From assembly GCF_019393635.1 (NCBI RefSeq), contig NC_057861.1, forward strand, positions 656,545,724-656,609,723: a stretch of 64,000 nucleotides of DNA, given 5' to 3'. Positions 1 to 12,400 of the stretch are shown here, piece by piece. The notes beneath the pieces are model-generated. The model was not told the origin of the DNA, did no database searches, and saw only the letters and a program-made list of their open reading frames with translations. How positions within the stretch are numbered: position 1 is the first letter of the stretch; each line of letters opens with the position of its first letter. Made by a program: the position numbers and the translations under genes. Origin of the DNA: Dromiciops gliroides (taxonomy: Eukaryota; Chordata; Mammalia; Microbiotheria; Microbiotheriidae).

Positions 1-19
1 CTTTATGTCTCTCACATAC

Positions 20-860
20 AACCACTTCAGACAGCCTCCATTCATCTCCTCTCTTAGATTATTACATCTTCCAGTCTCAAGTCCCTCCCTTTTGAAATCT
101 ATTAAGTCACTCCCCTACTCAAAAACCAGTGACTCCTTATTGCCTCTAGAATATTATAAATTCTTTTGTTTGGCTTTTTAAACACTAGGCCACACATTCT
201 AAGGGTCTTCTCCTCCCAAACTGAATGTATTATGATAGCAAGTTGGGCCATCTTTAGTCTCAATACCTACCTACCCCATAGTCATTAAATTTAATTAGCT
301 AACTAATTGCTGTTGCCTCAGACAAGCTGAGACCTGGGAAAGACCTAATTTAGAAAAAACCAAGGTCACCCACTATTTTTATCTTACCAGTGGACTTTGA
401 TGATTCTGGAGAGACAGTGAGTCTGATGACTGCCCAGCTCTGCCTCACTTAAATCCAATTCACAAGCAAGTAAAGCCATCACCCTTGTGGCATTATTGGT
501 CCTCTTCGAGAGCAAAGGACAAACAATATACAACCAGGCCTCTATCTATCTTTCTAGCCTCATTGTATTCCACCTCCTTCAATGATCCAGCCAAACATGC
601 CTTCTCTATTCCTCACACATGATACTCTTGATTCTCCTGACTCCATGTCTGCATGAGCCATCTGTCTTCTGTGCCTGAAAATCACTTCCACCTCCGAGAA
701 TCCCACGCTTCAAGAAAAGCTCAAGCACCACCTTCTACATGACTTCTTTCCTGATTCCCCCAACTACCAGTGCCCTCCCCTTTACTCTCGTTGCTGTTAT
801 TCTGTAGATACTTATATAAGTATGCCTCTTCCATTATATTATGAAGTCTACTACCTGAAC
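20..860 (+). mobile_element. L2 LINE fragment, interrupted
   Basis: The left part has CCAGTGACTCCTTATTGCC, the right part CTCAAGCACCACCTTCTACA and TTCCTGATTCCCCCA, typical of L2 3' regions. The RTE SINE splits it. Confidence 0.65.
290..530 (+). mobile_element. RTE-type SINE
   Basis: Contains GCTCTGCCTCACTTAAATCC and ends GGTCCTCTTCGAGAGCAAAG GACAAAC, the conserved tail of a marsupial SINE mobilised by RTE LINEs. It is inserted in L2 sequence (20-240 and 535-860). Confidence 0.65.
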
Positions 861-897
861 TTAAATATTGTCACTGTTTTTAATTACATACATATAT

Positions 898-923
898 ACG
901 TGTGTGTGTGTGTGTGTGTGTGT
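898..923 (+). repeat. (GT)n microsatellite
   Basis: A near-perfect GT run of about 26 bp. Confidence 0.85.
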
Positions 924-1221
924 AGACACACATGTATAGGACTAGATCTTGGGCCAATCTCAGACCTGGTCGCATTCTGATAAGCACAGAAACTGACTTG
1001 CTTACCTCATCTCTCTAAGAAACTTTGTGCCACTTCCCTCACCCCACCAGGACTCACCTTACAATCACCAGACTTAGTGCAGACACCAGCAGCCCACTGT
1101 AGCTCAGAATTCCACAAATGCACCACCACACCCTCTAAGTCTTTGATTTTTTTATCCCCAGCACCTAGCTCACTGCATGGCACATAATAAGCACTTTTAA
1201 TAAATATATATATATTTTTTA

Positions 1222-1357
1222 AGTGAGGCAATTGGGGTTAAGTGACTTGCCCAGGGTCACACAGCTAGTAAGTTTTAAGTGTCTGAGGCCGGATTTGAAC
1301 TCAGGTACTCCTGATTCCAGGGCCAGTGCTCTATCCACCGCGACACCTAGCTGCCCC
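1222..1357 (-). mobile_element. CORE-SINE (WSINE1/MAR1 type)
   Basis: Full length, tRNA-like head at the right end. Target repeat about AATAAATATAT/AATAAATACAT. Confidence 0.9.
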
Positions 1358-2085
1358 AATAAATACATTTTAAATGACTGATGTGTGACATCCTCCCTAA
1401 GACTCAAACACTCTCCAACCTATTTCTTGTTTCCTTCATCCCATGAATAACAGCAACCAAGTCAGTGTCACATAATTGCACTTTACTAGGAATGTAATAT
1501 CCTAAGCAACTCCCATTTAAATAGTACTTTTATGGTTTACAAAATACTCTTGCCCATTTTAAAGTGACTCTACTAAGATTTGGAGGTAACATTACTTGCC
1601 AAAAGTCACACAGTTAATATTAATGAGATGGGATGTGAAGGCTGCCTTGTCCTCCCAAGTCCTGTGCTCTTTTCTGCTCCATCATGAATCTTTCCTCTCT
1701 TCCCCTGCCTTCCAACCAAAACAAAACCCAAATTGTCCTTTATATGAAACAACTGCTTCCATATACTAATGAAGAACTAGCTCTTCTGGAGCAGAAAATC
1801 ATGAAAATAAACATTGACATATCTGGAGCCTAATGAAAACCAGGTAACCTAAAAAAAAATTTAAAGTTGAGTTTTTTTCTTACATTTTTAATGGTACTGA
1901 GAGGAAATTATTTTTAACAACAAACTGCTAATTCTCTCTTAGCCTTGCTTTTAGAGGAAATATAGCAGCAGATGTAGAACTAGTTGAAGATATGTGAACA
2001 GTCACTGTAAATGCGAAAGTGGCCACCAACACCCAATGTTCAAATATAATTTGACATAGAATTTCTGAAAACTATTTGCTAAACG
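1358..2085. other. Unique sequence, possible HAUS6 3' flank
   Basis: Weak MIR traces at 1530-1640. There is no convincing exon; a good acceptor at 1849 (minus) opens only a short unlike tail. Confidence 0.4.
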
Positions 2086-2121
2086 TTTGATTTACAAGGG
2101 GTTAAAAATTCTCATCTTTCT

Positions 2122-2280
2122 GGGGCAGCTAGGTGGCACAGTGGATAGAGCACCAGCCCTGGATTCAGGAGGACCTGAGTTCAAATTCGGCCTCAGACAC
2201 TTAACACTTAGTAGCTGTGTGACCCTGGGCCAGTCGCTTAACCCCAATTGCCTCACTAAAAACAAAAAAAAGAAAAAAAA
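2122..2280 (+). mobile_element. CORE-SINE
   Basis: Full length. Target repeat AAATTCTCATCTTTCT on both sides. Antisense to HAUS6. Confidence 0.93.
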
Positions 2281-2497
2281 ATTCTCATCTTTCTTCCTAG
2301 ACACAGAGTTTCTTTGAAATTTTGACGTGGCTTTTAGTTTCATTTATTTAGAACTTACTAGTATACTCCAGGGAAATAGGCTCTTGAGGTGAGTAATCTA
2401 TCAAATTGAATACATAATCAGAAAAAGGAACAATTAGTAGAGTTTAGGCAACTATACACTTATTTTCATGAAAACAGGAGGCTAATAAAAATCTTAC

Positions 2498-3490
2498 CCT
2501 TCAAATAAGGTAAAAATTCTCCAATATTTTTTGGCTTTGTGGACCTTCGTCTCTGTTCCTCTGGAGAAAATTTAATAAGTGGTGAAAGAGATTTTCTTTC
2601 ACCAAAAGACATTCGTAGAGCTGGTTTTATATTGTCCATGTAGAGAGCAGGAAGATCTCCCATAGAATTAAACATGTCATCTGTTTCCATGTTATCTTTA
2701 GTACAGCCTAATTTTGAATCATCTTTTAGAGATGTTGCAGGAGAAAACTGAGGAGACGCTTTCTTTTTCTCAGACATAGACTTTTTAAGAGCTTCAAATC
2801 TACTGCAAATAGCCTCAAAATTCAAATTTCTTTCTTCAGTAGTCGATCTTTTTCTCACTAAGTCTTCTATTAAGATCTCATTAGCCACTGAACTTTTCTG
2901 CCCTGTTTCATCACCTGACTCTGTGCTATAGGAGCTATTAAAACTCAAGTTGTCAGCTACCTCTGGAAGGGTTTCATGCAATATATCAAAATGGACAGCC
3001 TCTTTACTATTAGAACTAATTTCATTTAGGATCTCAGAATTCCACAGTAAAGTTGTATGCACCCAAGACTGTTCTTTACAAGATGCAGATGAGAAGTCCA
3101 GTTTTTTATTAACTTGCTCTTCTTTACCATCTATTCCATCTATCTTCTTGGCTGCAGCAGATAAATCTGACCCAGTATGGCTACTTTCTTCAATATCTCC
3201 TTGTAAAACTGAACATTCTGAGTTCTGTTCCCAGATTCTTTTATTTGAAATTTTTGCACTTTTGCTTGTTAGTGGGTCAAGGTGACTAGTTCCTATATTC
3301 TCTTGAGGCCCAAGTTTTGGAGAACCTCTTTCTTCAGGCAAGAAAGATTTACTAAGAGCTGATCCTGAGAGAAAATTGTTCATGCTTAAATGTGCTTGGT
3401 CACTGAATACAGCATCCATTTGAACCACCTCTATGTTTGGATCAACTTCATCTTGAAAAACTTCTCTTTGGGAGTTTCTAATTTCAGGAG
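2498..3490 (-). CDS. HAUS6: HAUS6 exon 16 (large)
   Basis: A 993-nt exon, about 330 residues, rich in Ser, Lys and acidic residues and probably disordered. It begins (T)PEIRNSQREVFQDEVDPN and includes FDILHETLPEVADNLSFNSS, SRFEALKKSMSEKKKASP and FGERKSLSPLIKFSPEEQRR, all recognisable in human. It ends GEFLPYLK with donor G|GTAAGA (phase 1). Human continues with about 20 more residues from one further exon. Confidence 0.96.
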
Positions 3491-6400
3491 CTAATAAAAA
3501 CAAACACAAAATGCAATTATTTCTATACATATTACTGATCATTTAGTTTTAGCAATGCAGTCAAACTTTGATTCATCACAGGATGGATAGTACTATTTTA
3601 GAATATGTTGTTAAAACAAAAAGTTCAAATAAATCATATTACTGCTGAAATTGCCACCCTGCCCCAAATTTGATTCATCAGAGCACAAGAGTAGGCAAAG
3701 ATGCACCTGGCCCTTAGACACTTCTGATAAATATCTCATAATTGAAGCATGTGCCACATTGTCAGTGATTTTGTGGAGGTGATTCCTGAACTGAGAAGAT
3801 TATCAGATTAAAATCTAAATTTCTAATGTCCCTCCTGACCCTTACTCTATGGCTCTTTCTCGGCTCAGACTACAATGAACTATTATTTGGCTCAGAATTT
3901 ACTACTGCCAGAAAGAAATAAGGGGCTATGGAGACACAGTAACATATCCAAGCTAATGAAAACATCAAAATAAATACTTGTTGCACCATAATAAGTATAT
4001 GTATGCGAAAGTCAACATGTTGTTTGGAGGCAGTGTATTCTGCAGACCTTATAAGACGGGCCACTGCAATTTCACTCTAACCAGAAAGAGTTGTAGTGTT
4101 CATATTGTGTTTATCATTCTAGACAATAGTTTTAAAGTCTTAAAAACTAATGCCTAAGAAATAAAATGACAGATCAGAAGAATAAACTGAACTTACTCAA
4201 ATTTTCTGGAGTTCTTGGAATTTGCTTCCTTGTCAAAAATGGGTTAGAAAATAAAGAGTTGATTAAGTTCCCTAATTCTGTGTCTCTTCCTTCACAAAGT
4301 TGTGGTGAATCTGATACAACAGCTTTGGCAACCTAAAAGAAAAAAATAAAGTAAAAAGCATTAAATCTAATTGTCATGTGCTAGATAAGTAAGATGTCAA
4401 GAACACCCCAATATTATACATCAGACAGCTCCTTTAAGAGATGATAATTATGGAACACTGCAACTGATACATGGGGAGGGGCAAACAATCCCTACTAAGT
4501 TCTCCTCAATCAACAGAATGCAAGTGAGGTGAGACAAAGATCTCTTCTATATTAGAATAGAATCCACAACACAGAGACTAGGAGTCAATCAATAAGTATT
4601 TATTAACCACTAATCATGCTTCAGACACTGTGCTAAGCGCTAGAAATAAGAGATAATGGTGTCTGGACCTATGATTTCATTGGCAAAGGAAAGTAACATG
4701 ATAAAACTCCTCCTAATGCAGGAAGGCACTGGGGACACAAAAACAAAAATTTAATAGTCCCAGGAAAGTCACTATTTGGATACAGACCTAAGAGAAGAAT
4801 GAAATAGTTGGTGAAGTTTCTATTGGTTCTAAAAATCTTTTATACACAAATAGCTTTTTGAAAAACCCATATCAATAATCCCATTAGGTGCACATATATA
4901 CTCCCTACTAACAAACAGAATGACTATCGACACCACATACAACACAGGAGAAACTTTATTACTAAAGGCAGAAAATACAGGAGACATAGGGATGTATTTA
5001 ACAAAAAGATGATGGAGATAATTAATATTTTCATATTAAGTAAAATGTCAAATATGCCAGAAAATAAGAAACAAACACCTGTGAATAAGTCTTTGGGTCA
5101 AAAGAAGGAGAAGGATTAAGGTTAAGAAAGAAATAGTTGGTAAAGCCTTAGATGAGATCTATGCTAGGAAAAAGTAGTTCTCAGTCACAGAAATCTGACT
5201 AGGGAGCCACATCCTCCTCTTCCCCCTAAGAAAAGGTGTCCAGGGGTCAGCTAGGTGGCGCAGTGGATAGAGCACTGGCCCTGGATTCAGGACGACCTGA
5301 GTTCAAATCCAGTCTCAGACACTTGACACTTACTAGCTGTGTGACCCTGGGCAAGTCACTTAAACCCCATTGCCCTACCCCCCCCCCAAAAAAAAGGAAT
5401 AAAAGAAAAGGTGTCCAGAGCAAGTGTAGCCACGCCAGAACCCCACATATATTTCAGAGCAGCAGGAAATAAAATGGGGGTAACAGAAGATCACAGAACT
5501 TTTGACCACCTTTCATGTGGCAAAAGTTCTGTTCAATGTATTCCTTCCCTTATTTTCATAATTCCTTTTCTGAAAATAAGCACTCTCTGTACTTGCCATT
5601 CTCCTTTCCTGTACTCACAAGAAGTATCCCCTTCCTTTACTCGAAGACCTTCACCAAAGTCCCAGCTCCTATCCTCTCCCCCAAATCCCAAAAGATCTTG
5701 GTTACCAGGAATCTATTTTCCCTTGTCTGTATGTTCTAACTTTCTAACAAATAAATTAGTACCACCTGCTTCAAATAAGAACAAATATTTTCTATTTTTA
5801 AAAAAATGTACCTTTCATCCTGTTTCTAACCTTTTTGTTGCCAAAATTCTTAAGAGAATTCACTCTCCTTGCTGCCTAAATTTATTTACTTTCCATTCTC
5901 TTCTTAATGATCTAAAATACAGCTTATAACCTTGCCATTCTGCTAAAACAGTTCTCTCCAAGGTTACAAAATGACCATCTTTTCAAATTCAAGGATTTTT
6001 TTCTGTTATAAATTTTCCAGACTTCTTGGTAGCATGTCATACTACTGACCACCTTCTTTCTCTAATTCAACTGGATTCCATGAAGCTATATTATTTCATC
6101 CCACTTCTGTTCCATCCATTACAAGTATCTTTGTACATGTAATGACCCAAAATTCCTTTTCCAGCTCTATGATAACACAAAATAACAAGAATTTATTAAT
6201 TCCCCACTATGTGTCAGGCACTGTTAGGTGCTGAGGATGCAAAGACAAAAACAAAAAACAAAAAAAGTCCCTGCCATCAAGGAAATTAAATTCTATTGTA
6301 GGGGTGGGGAGAGAAATAACAGATCTAAAAAGTAGAAACAAATTGATTTTGGAGGATCATGAAGGTAAGACAGGCAAAGGAATCAGGCTAAGTTTCCTAC

Positions 6401-9400
6401 AGGAGACATCCAAACTAAATCTTGAAGGAAGTCAAGAATTTCACAAGGTAAGAATGGAGTACAGAGCCAGCAGAATGATACATGGGGAACAGCTAAAAGA
6501 AAGGCAGAGATGGCAAATGGAAATGTCCTGCATAAAGAATAGCAAATAGGCCAATTTGACTAAAGCATGTGTGTGAAAGAGAATACATAAAAATATGGAA
6601 AGGTAGGCAAAAGCAAGAAAATCTTTAAAAGACAAAAAGAGTAGCTAGTGTTTTATACCAAAGGATAGTATCCACCAGAACTTCTTGGGGCAGGGGAGTA
6701 ATATGCTTAGACCTATGCTTTGAGTATATCCATTTGGAAGACATATTGGACAGAGTAAAGATTGGTTAAAAGGAAACCAATAAGGAGGCTACTTCAATAG
6801 TCTGAGCAAGAAGTAACAATGGCCTGAACCTGGATGGTGGTTTTATAGATGCAAAGAATAAGCCAGATGAGAAATGTGTTACACATAGGTAAAATCAGCA
6901 AAATGTCAAAAATTACTGAATATGAATATGAAGGACTGAGGGAAAAAGAAGAACCAAGGTTGACTCTGGGGTTGAGAGCCTAGGTCATTGGAAGATTGGT
7001 GGTATCTAAGATGACAAAGAATGGCTATAAAGGACAAGCATATTAATATACTGCTGACAGAGCTGTGAATTGACCCAGTCCTTCTGGAAAGTTATTTGAT
7101 TTCTATACCCAAAAAGTCACTAAATTTTGCTATCCTTTAAACCTGCAATATCCCTACTAGATATATACCTCAAATATGTCAGACAAAAAGGAAAGGACAA
7201 ATAAAGACAAACATATTTGTAGCAGCACTTTTTTGTTGTAGCAAAAACTAGACACAAAATGGGTGTCTTATCAATTGGGTAATAACTAAATAAATTATGA
7301 TATGTTCATGTAACATTATATTATTGTACTATAAGAAATACAGAAATAGATAAGGAGTCAGAGAAATCTAGGCAGACTCCTATGAAATGGTAGAGAGTGA
7401 AGCAAGCAGAACCAAAAGTTCCCATTTTATGTACAATCCTCTTTTCCTACTGAAGATGCTCACTGGAGAAGATATGATCATGTGAAGGGTTTTTTTTAAA
7501 GGATGGAGGCATTTTTATCCACTAGAGAAGAAACTAGTAAATAAAAGACTGAAAATTTGGGACAGGCAAAAAAGAGAAAAAGACCTACTTACATAAAAAT
7601 ATTTCTAGCAGCTCTTTTTGTGGTGGCTAAGAATTGGAAATCAAAGGAATGCCCATCCATTGGGGAATAGCTAAACAAGCTGTGTTATATGACTGTGATG
7701 GAATATTATTGTGCTATAGGAAATGACAAGCAGGATGATTTCAGAAAGGCCTAGAAAAGACTTGTATGAACTGATGTATAGTGAAGTGAGCAGAACTAAG
7801 AGAACATTGTAAACAAGAGACATCAATAGTGTTTGATGAAGAACTGTGAATGACAACTATTCTCAGCAATACAATGATCCAAGACAATTCCACAAGACTG
7901 ATGAAGCATATAATCTACCTCCAAAGAAAGAACTGGTATTGACTGAACACAGAATGAAGCACGCTATTTTTCACTTTCATTTTTTTCTTTTATTCAAGTT
8001 TTCTTGTACAAAATTACTAATATGGAAGGGCAGCAAGGTGGTGCAGTGGGATAAAGCACCAGCCCTGAATTCAGGAGGACCTGAGTTCAAATCTGGCCTC
8101 AGACACTTGACACTTAGTAGCTGTATGTGACCCTGGGCAAGTCACTTAACCCTCATTGCCCCACCAAAAAAATTAAATTAAATTAAAATAAAATAAAAAT
8201 AAAGTGTTAAAAATGACTAATATATGTTTTACATAATTGCACATGCATAACCTATATCTGATTGCTTTCCACCTCGGGGAGGAGAGAAGGGAGAGGGGAG
8301 GGGAGGAAGGGAAGTAGGGATAGAATTTGGAACTCAAAACTTTAAATAAAAATGTTTCTTATTTGAAAAAATGAAAAAAAAAATAGGGACAGGGAAGGGA
8401 CAATTGAAAGGGCAAACTCATGGAAGAGGCATATAGAATGGGATCAAAGGCACAAGCAGACACTGTTTACAATAAGGGTCACCACTTCCTCCATGATTGG
8501 GGCAAAGGAGAAAGGAGATGATATAGAGGTTATCTGACATGTTAGTAGTGGGAAGAAGCAGGACCTAGTGACAAATAGCCCCAATTTTTTTCAAATGCCC
8601 TCAATTGAGGTATCAGAATCCTCATCTCCATCAAAGACTCCATCAAAAGCACAGTTCAAGGACCAGCCTCCTTTCTTAGCATTCTCACCCTCCTGAAACT
8701 ACTTTTTACACTTAGTATACGTACTACCCATGTGCACAGGTTTAGTCCCCACCCAACTGAATACTAGCTCCTATTTTAAATTCCTAACTCCTAGCACAAT
8801 GCCTAGAACATAGCAGGTGTTCCCAAAGGTTAGTGTGGTCAACAGAAGCATTTAGCAATGCCAGAAGAGGTCAACACAGTCCATCCTATAGGACCAAGAG
8901 GGATCATCACAATCTACACTGCCACTGCTCTGACCTGTGCAATGTGTCCTACTTGCTCTGCCAAGAAAGAATCTATGCTTCCAAGACTCTCACTGATGAA
9001 TTTCTCTAGCATCTTTTAACAAGTGAATGGACCTGTCCCTATCCCATTGGAAAAGTGCCTGAGCAATTAATCAGAGAAGCTAATCCTCCCAGGAGACATG
9101 CTGAGGGTGGCAGAAAATTTTACAATGACTGATGATTCAACTTCACGTCATTACCTTGCTATTCTGTTTTATCACATGCTTTCTGCATCAAATTCATAAG
9201 TGCCTTGGGCTGGTATACGGAAATATACTGGTGAGGTCTCAGAGATGGGAATCAGGATAAGTAACCCATCAATACTGTGCAAATGAGTATAGATGAAGGC
9301 TCATCAAGAAGGCCTCAGACTGCATGTACCTTTATTCTCTCAGGCAATAACTCAGCTTACTAAAGAACCATCAACAGAACTGAATGATTTGCATGGAAAT

Positions 9401-12400
9401 AAAAATTTATCTGGTCATTTTTCTAGTACATGAAGTAAGATTTAATTAAGTATAGGTTTAGAATGTTGTTCATCAATATTATCTAAGAAAAAGCAACTGA
9501 GAGTATTTGCTCTTGATATCACCATTACTTCCTCTAAATTCCTTTATTTCCTTTCATTTCAGTCATACCCATGGACTTTTTTTTTAATTGGTCTGACTTT
9601 TGATCTCTTCCCTACTTCATTCTCTTCTAGGATCAGGGAAAGCATTAATGGAAAATTAATGGAAAAAAATGTAAACAACATAGGTGTTCAATAAATGTTA
9701 AAGGGACTGCCCATCTCCTTCCCTGGCTATTCTCTGCATTCTCCCACCCTAATAGGGAGAAAGGAATATGCATTTATATAGCAACTACTATGTGCCAGGC
9801 ACATAGCTTCTAAGCACTTCCAACAAATACTATCTCATTTAATCCTTATAATAACCCTGGAAGATTAAATACAATGGCCAAAAGCAAAACTAATTTTTAA
9901 AAAAGATCCATGAGTATAACTGAAAGTAACTGAAATTTTTTTTGTTTAGTTTTCATTTCACCTCTTTTTTTTTTTTTTTGCAGGCCAATGAGGGTCAAGT
10001 GACTTGCCCAAGGTTACACAGCTAGTAAGTGTCAAGTGTTTGAGGCTAGATTTGAATTTAGGTACTCCTGAATCCAGGGCTGGTGCTTTATCCACTGCAC
10101 CACCTAGCGGCCCCTATAACTGAAATTAAAGAAAATTATTTAGAGAAAGTAAAGGAGAAATCAGAAGCAAATATTCTCAACTGCTTTTTTTCTTAGATAA
10201 TATTAATGATCAAAATTTCAAATTTATAGCTAATTACATTTTATTTCATGTAATTAGAGCTGAGGAACTTATGGCCAAAAAGAGGTCAAGCAATTTGGCT
10301 AGTCCAAGAGCTATTAAGTGTCTAAGAACACATTTGAACTCAGGTCTTCCCGACCCTAGGTCTAGCATCTATCAATGCCCATCTCTCATTGCCGGCCACT
10401 TAATAAATACTTCTACTTGGATGCCTGTCCACTGTCTCCAAGTTAACATGGATAAAACTAAAATTACCTTTAATCCAGTGGGGTCCTGCTCCCAACACCA
10501 TATTAACTAAAATAACGTAAATAAAAACAACAACTAAAAAGCAGAAATCAAATTAAATACAATGACCAATCTTGGTTTCAGAGTATTGATGAGTTTATGA
10601 AACACACTTTGCTTCTCTCTATAGAAAGGTGGTAAACTCCAAGTGTGGAATTCTGCATATGTGGTCAGATCTTAGTTTCTATATTAACTGGTTTTGATTA
10701 ACTTGATTTTTTCAAAGGAGGGTTCTGAGGCAGGGGCAGTAACTGGGAAAAACTAGTATAAAAAAAACAAAAAGTATCACTAAGACTTTTTTTTTAAAAT
10801 AAGGAAATTAAGACCCAGAAAAGCTAAGTGATTTACCCAAAGTCACAAAGGCAATAAGCTGCTCATATTGAGATTCAAACCCAGGTCCTGATTCCATAAC
10901 TAGTATTCTCTCCAATACTTTGCCAGACATTAATAAGTCCAACTCTGCCTCTTCAAATCTCAGCCATCCCTTCGAAGGCCAGATGAGTGCTCTTTCTAAC
11001 ACCTATCCCAACCACTCTAATATACATTATCTTTCATCCTCTGAATTTCTACTGTATATATTTATACCATTTTTTAAAATTACTAAGTGATATACTATTA
11101 TTTTAAAACTTTAAAAGTACAAATCAGGTTTCCTGAAACAGCACAGAAGCCATTTAAGGGATGAGACTATATCATACTTACATTAGCCAATACCACCCAG
11201 CACAGGACTACATTCAATAAATACTTATTTAACAAAGATTGTCCCTCACCTCCTCTGCTAGATGATCTATTTCTTTTTTGAAAGGATCCAGCGTTGGTGT
11301 TGCAAGTACACAATTCTCTCTGCTCTTCTGAGCAGACAATGACTGAGATGCATCCATTTTGATTTTTTTTTTGTTTTTAGAAAGTGATTGTTCTTTATCT
11401 TTAAGAGTCTTTGCCTTCACATCCTAAAGGAAATAAACACATTACATTTCAAGTTTTACTCATTCTCCTCACATTCTTTAATTGTACTGACAAGTAGCTT
11501 AGTACTCATGCATTTTTTCATTAGATAAACAAAGTTATTAACAAAGTCATGGGGCAGTTAGGGGACGCAGGGGATAGAGCACCAGCCCTGGAGTCAGGAG
11601 TACCTGAGTTCAAATCCGGCCTCAGACACTTAACACTTACTAGCTGTGTGACCCTGGGCAAGTCACTTAACCCCAATTGCCTCACAAAAAAAAAAACAAA
11701 GTCATGTTGGTTTAAGAGTAAAATTAATGGGTGTGGCAATTCTGTGTATTTTAAATTGGGGGGAAAAAGAGAAATATGTTCACAGACTATTATATGCGGT
11801 TTTGCTTTTGCCTTGAAATTAATCAAATAAAAAGAAGAAATTAATAAAATGACATATTATTTCCCTACAGCATACATTGTGGATATGATGGAAAGTCTCC
11901 TGAGTTTTGTTAACTAGCAATACATCTGTGAACAAATGATGATACTAAAAGGACCCCAGAAAAACTCTAAGAAAATTATAGGAGACTGGAAGAAGGTATG
12001 TTTTACAAACCTGGGTAAAGGAAGAATTAGGGAGGGGGGGGGCGGAGCAATGAGGGTTAAGTGACATGCCCAGGGTCACAGTGTTAAGTGTCTGAGGGCA
12101 GATTTGAACAAGGGGAGAATTCTTAACCAAATAAAGGATAGATAAAATCATAAAGAACAAGAGACCATTTTATCTAGAAATAAAGTTTTTGTTAATGGTT
12201 CCTGAAAAAGGAAACTGACAAATGAGGAAAAATAACTGCATCAAATCTCTCTGATAAAAATCAGATGCATAAAGAAATTAATGTTAAATTTATAAGAGCA
12301 AGAGCCATTCCCCAATGAATGGTCACTGGATATGAACAATTTCTAAAACAAGAATTACAAACAATGAATAGCTTTATGAAGACTGCTTCAAGTCATTAAC

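Noticed and set aside
1785..1850. HAUS6 last exon after TTTTTTTTAG at 1849 (minus)
   Set aside because: The in-phase tail (YLVFIRLQICQCLFS) is unlike the conserved HAUS6 end.
5236..5472. Open frames starting near [16 protein letters not shown] or, antisense, [20 protein letters not shown], seen at dozens of places on both strands
   Set aside because: They are translations of the CORE-SINE and recur with each copy; not genes.
12045..12110. tRNA gene signals (A and B boxes) in SINE heads
   Set aside because: The boxes belong to tRNA-derived SINEs; no complete cloverleaf of a functional tRNA was seen anywhere.
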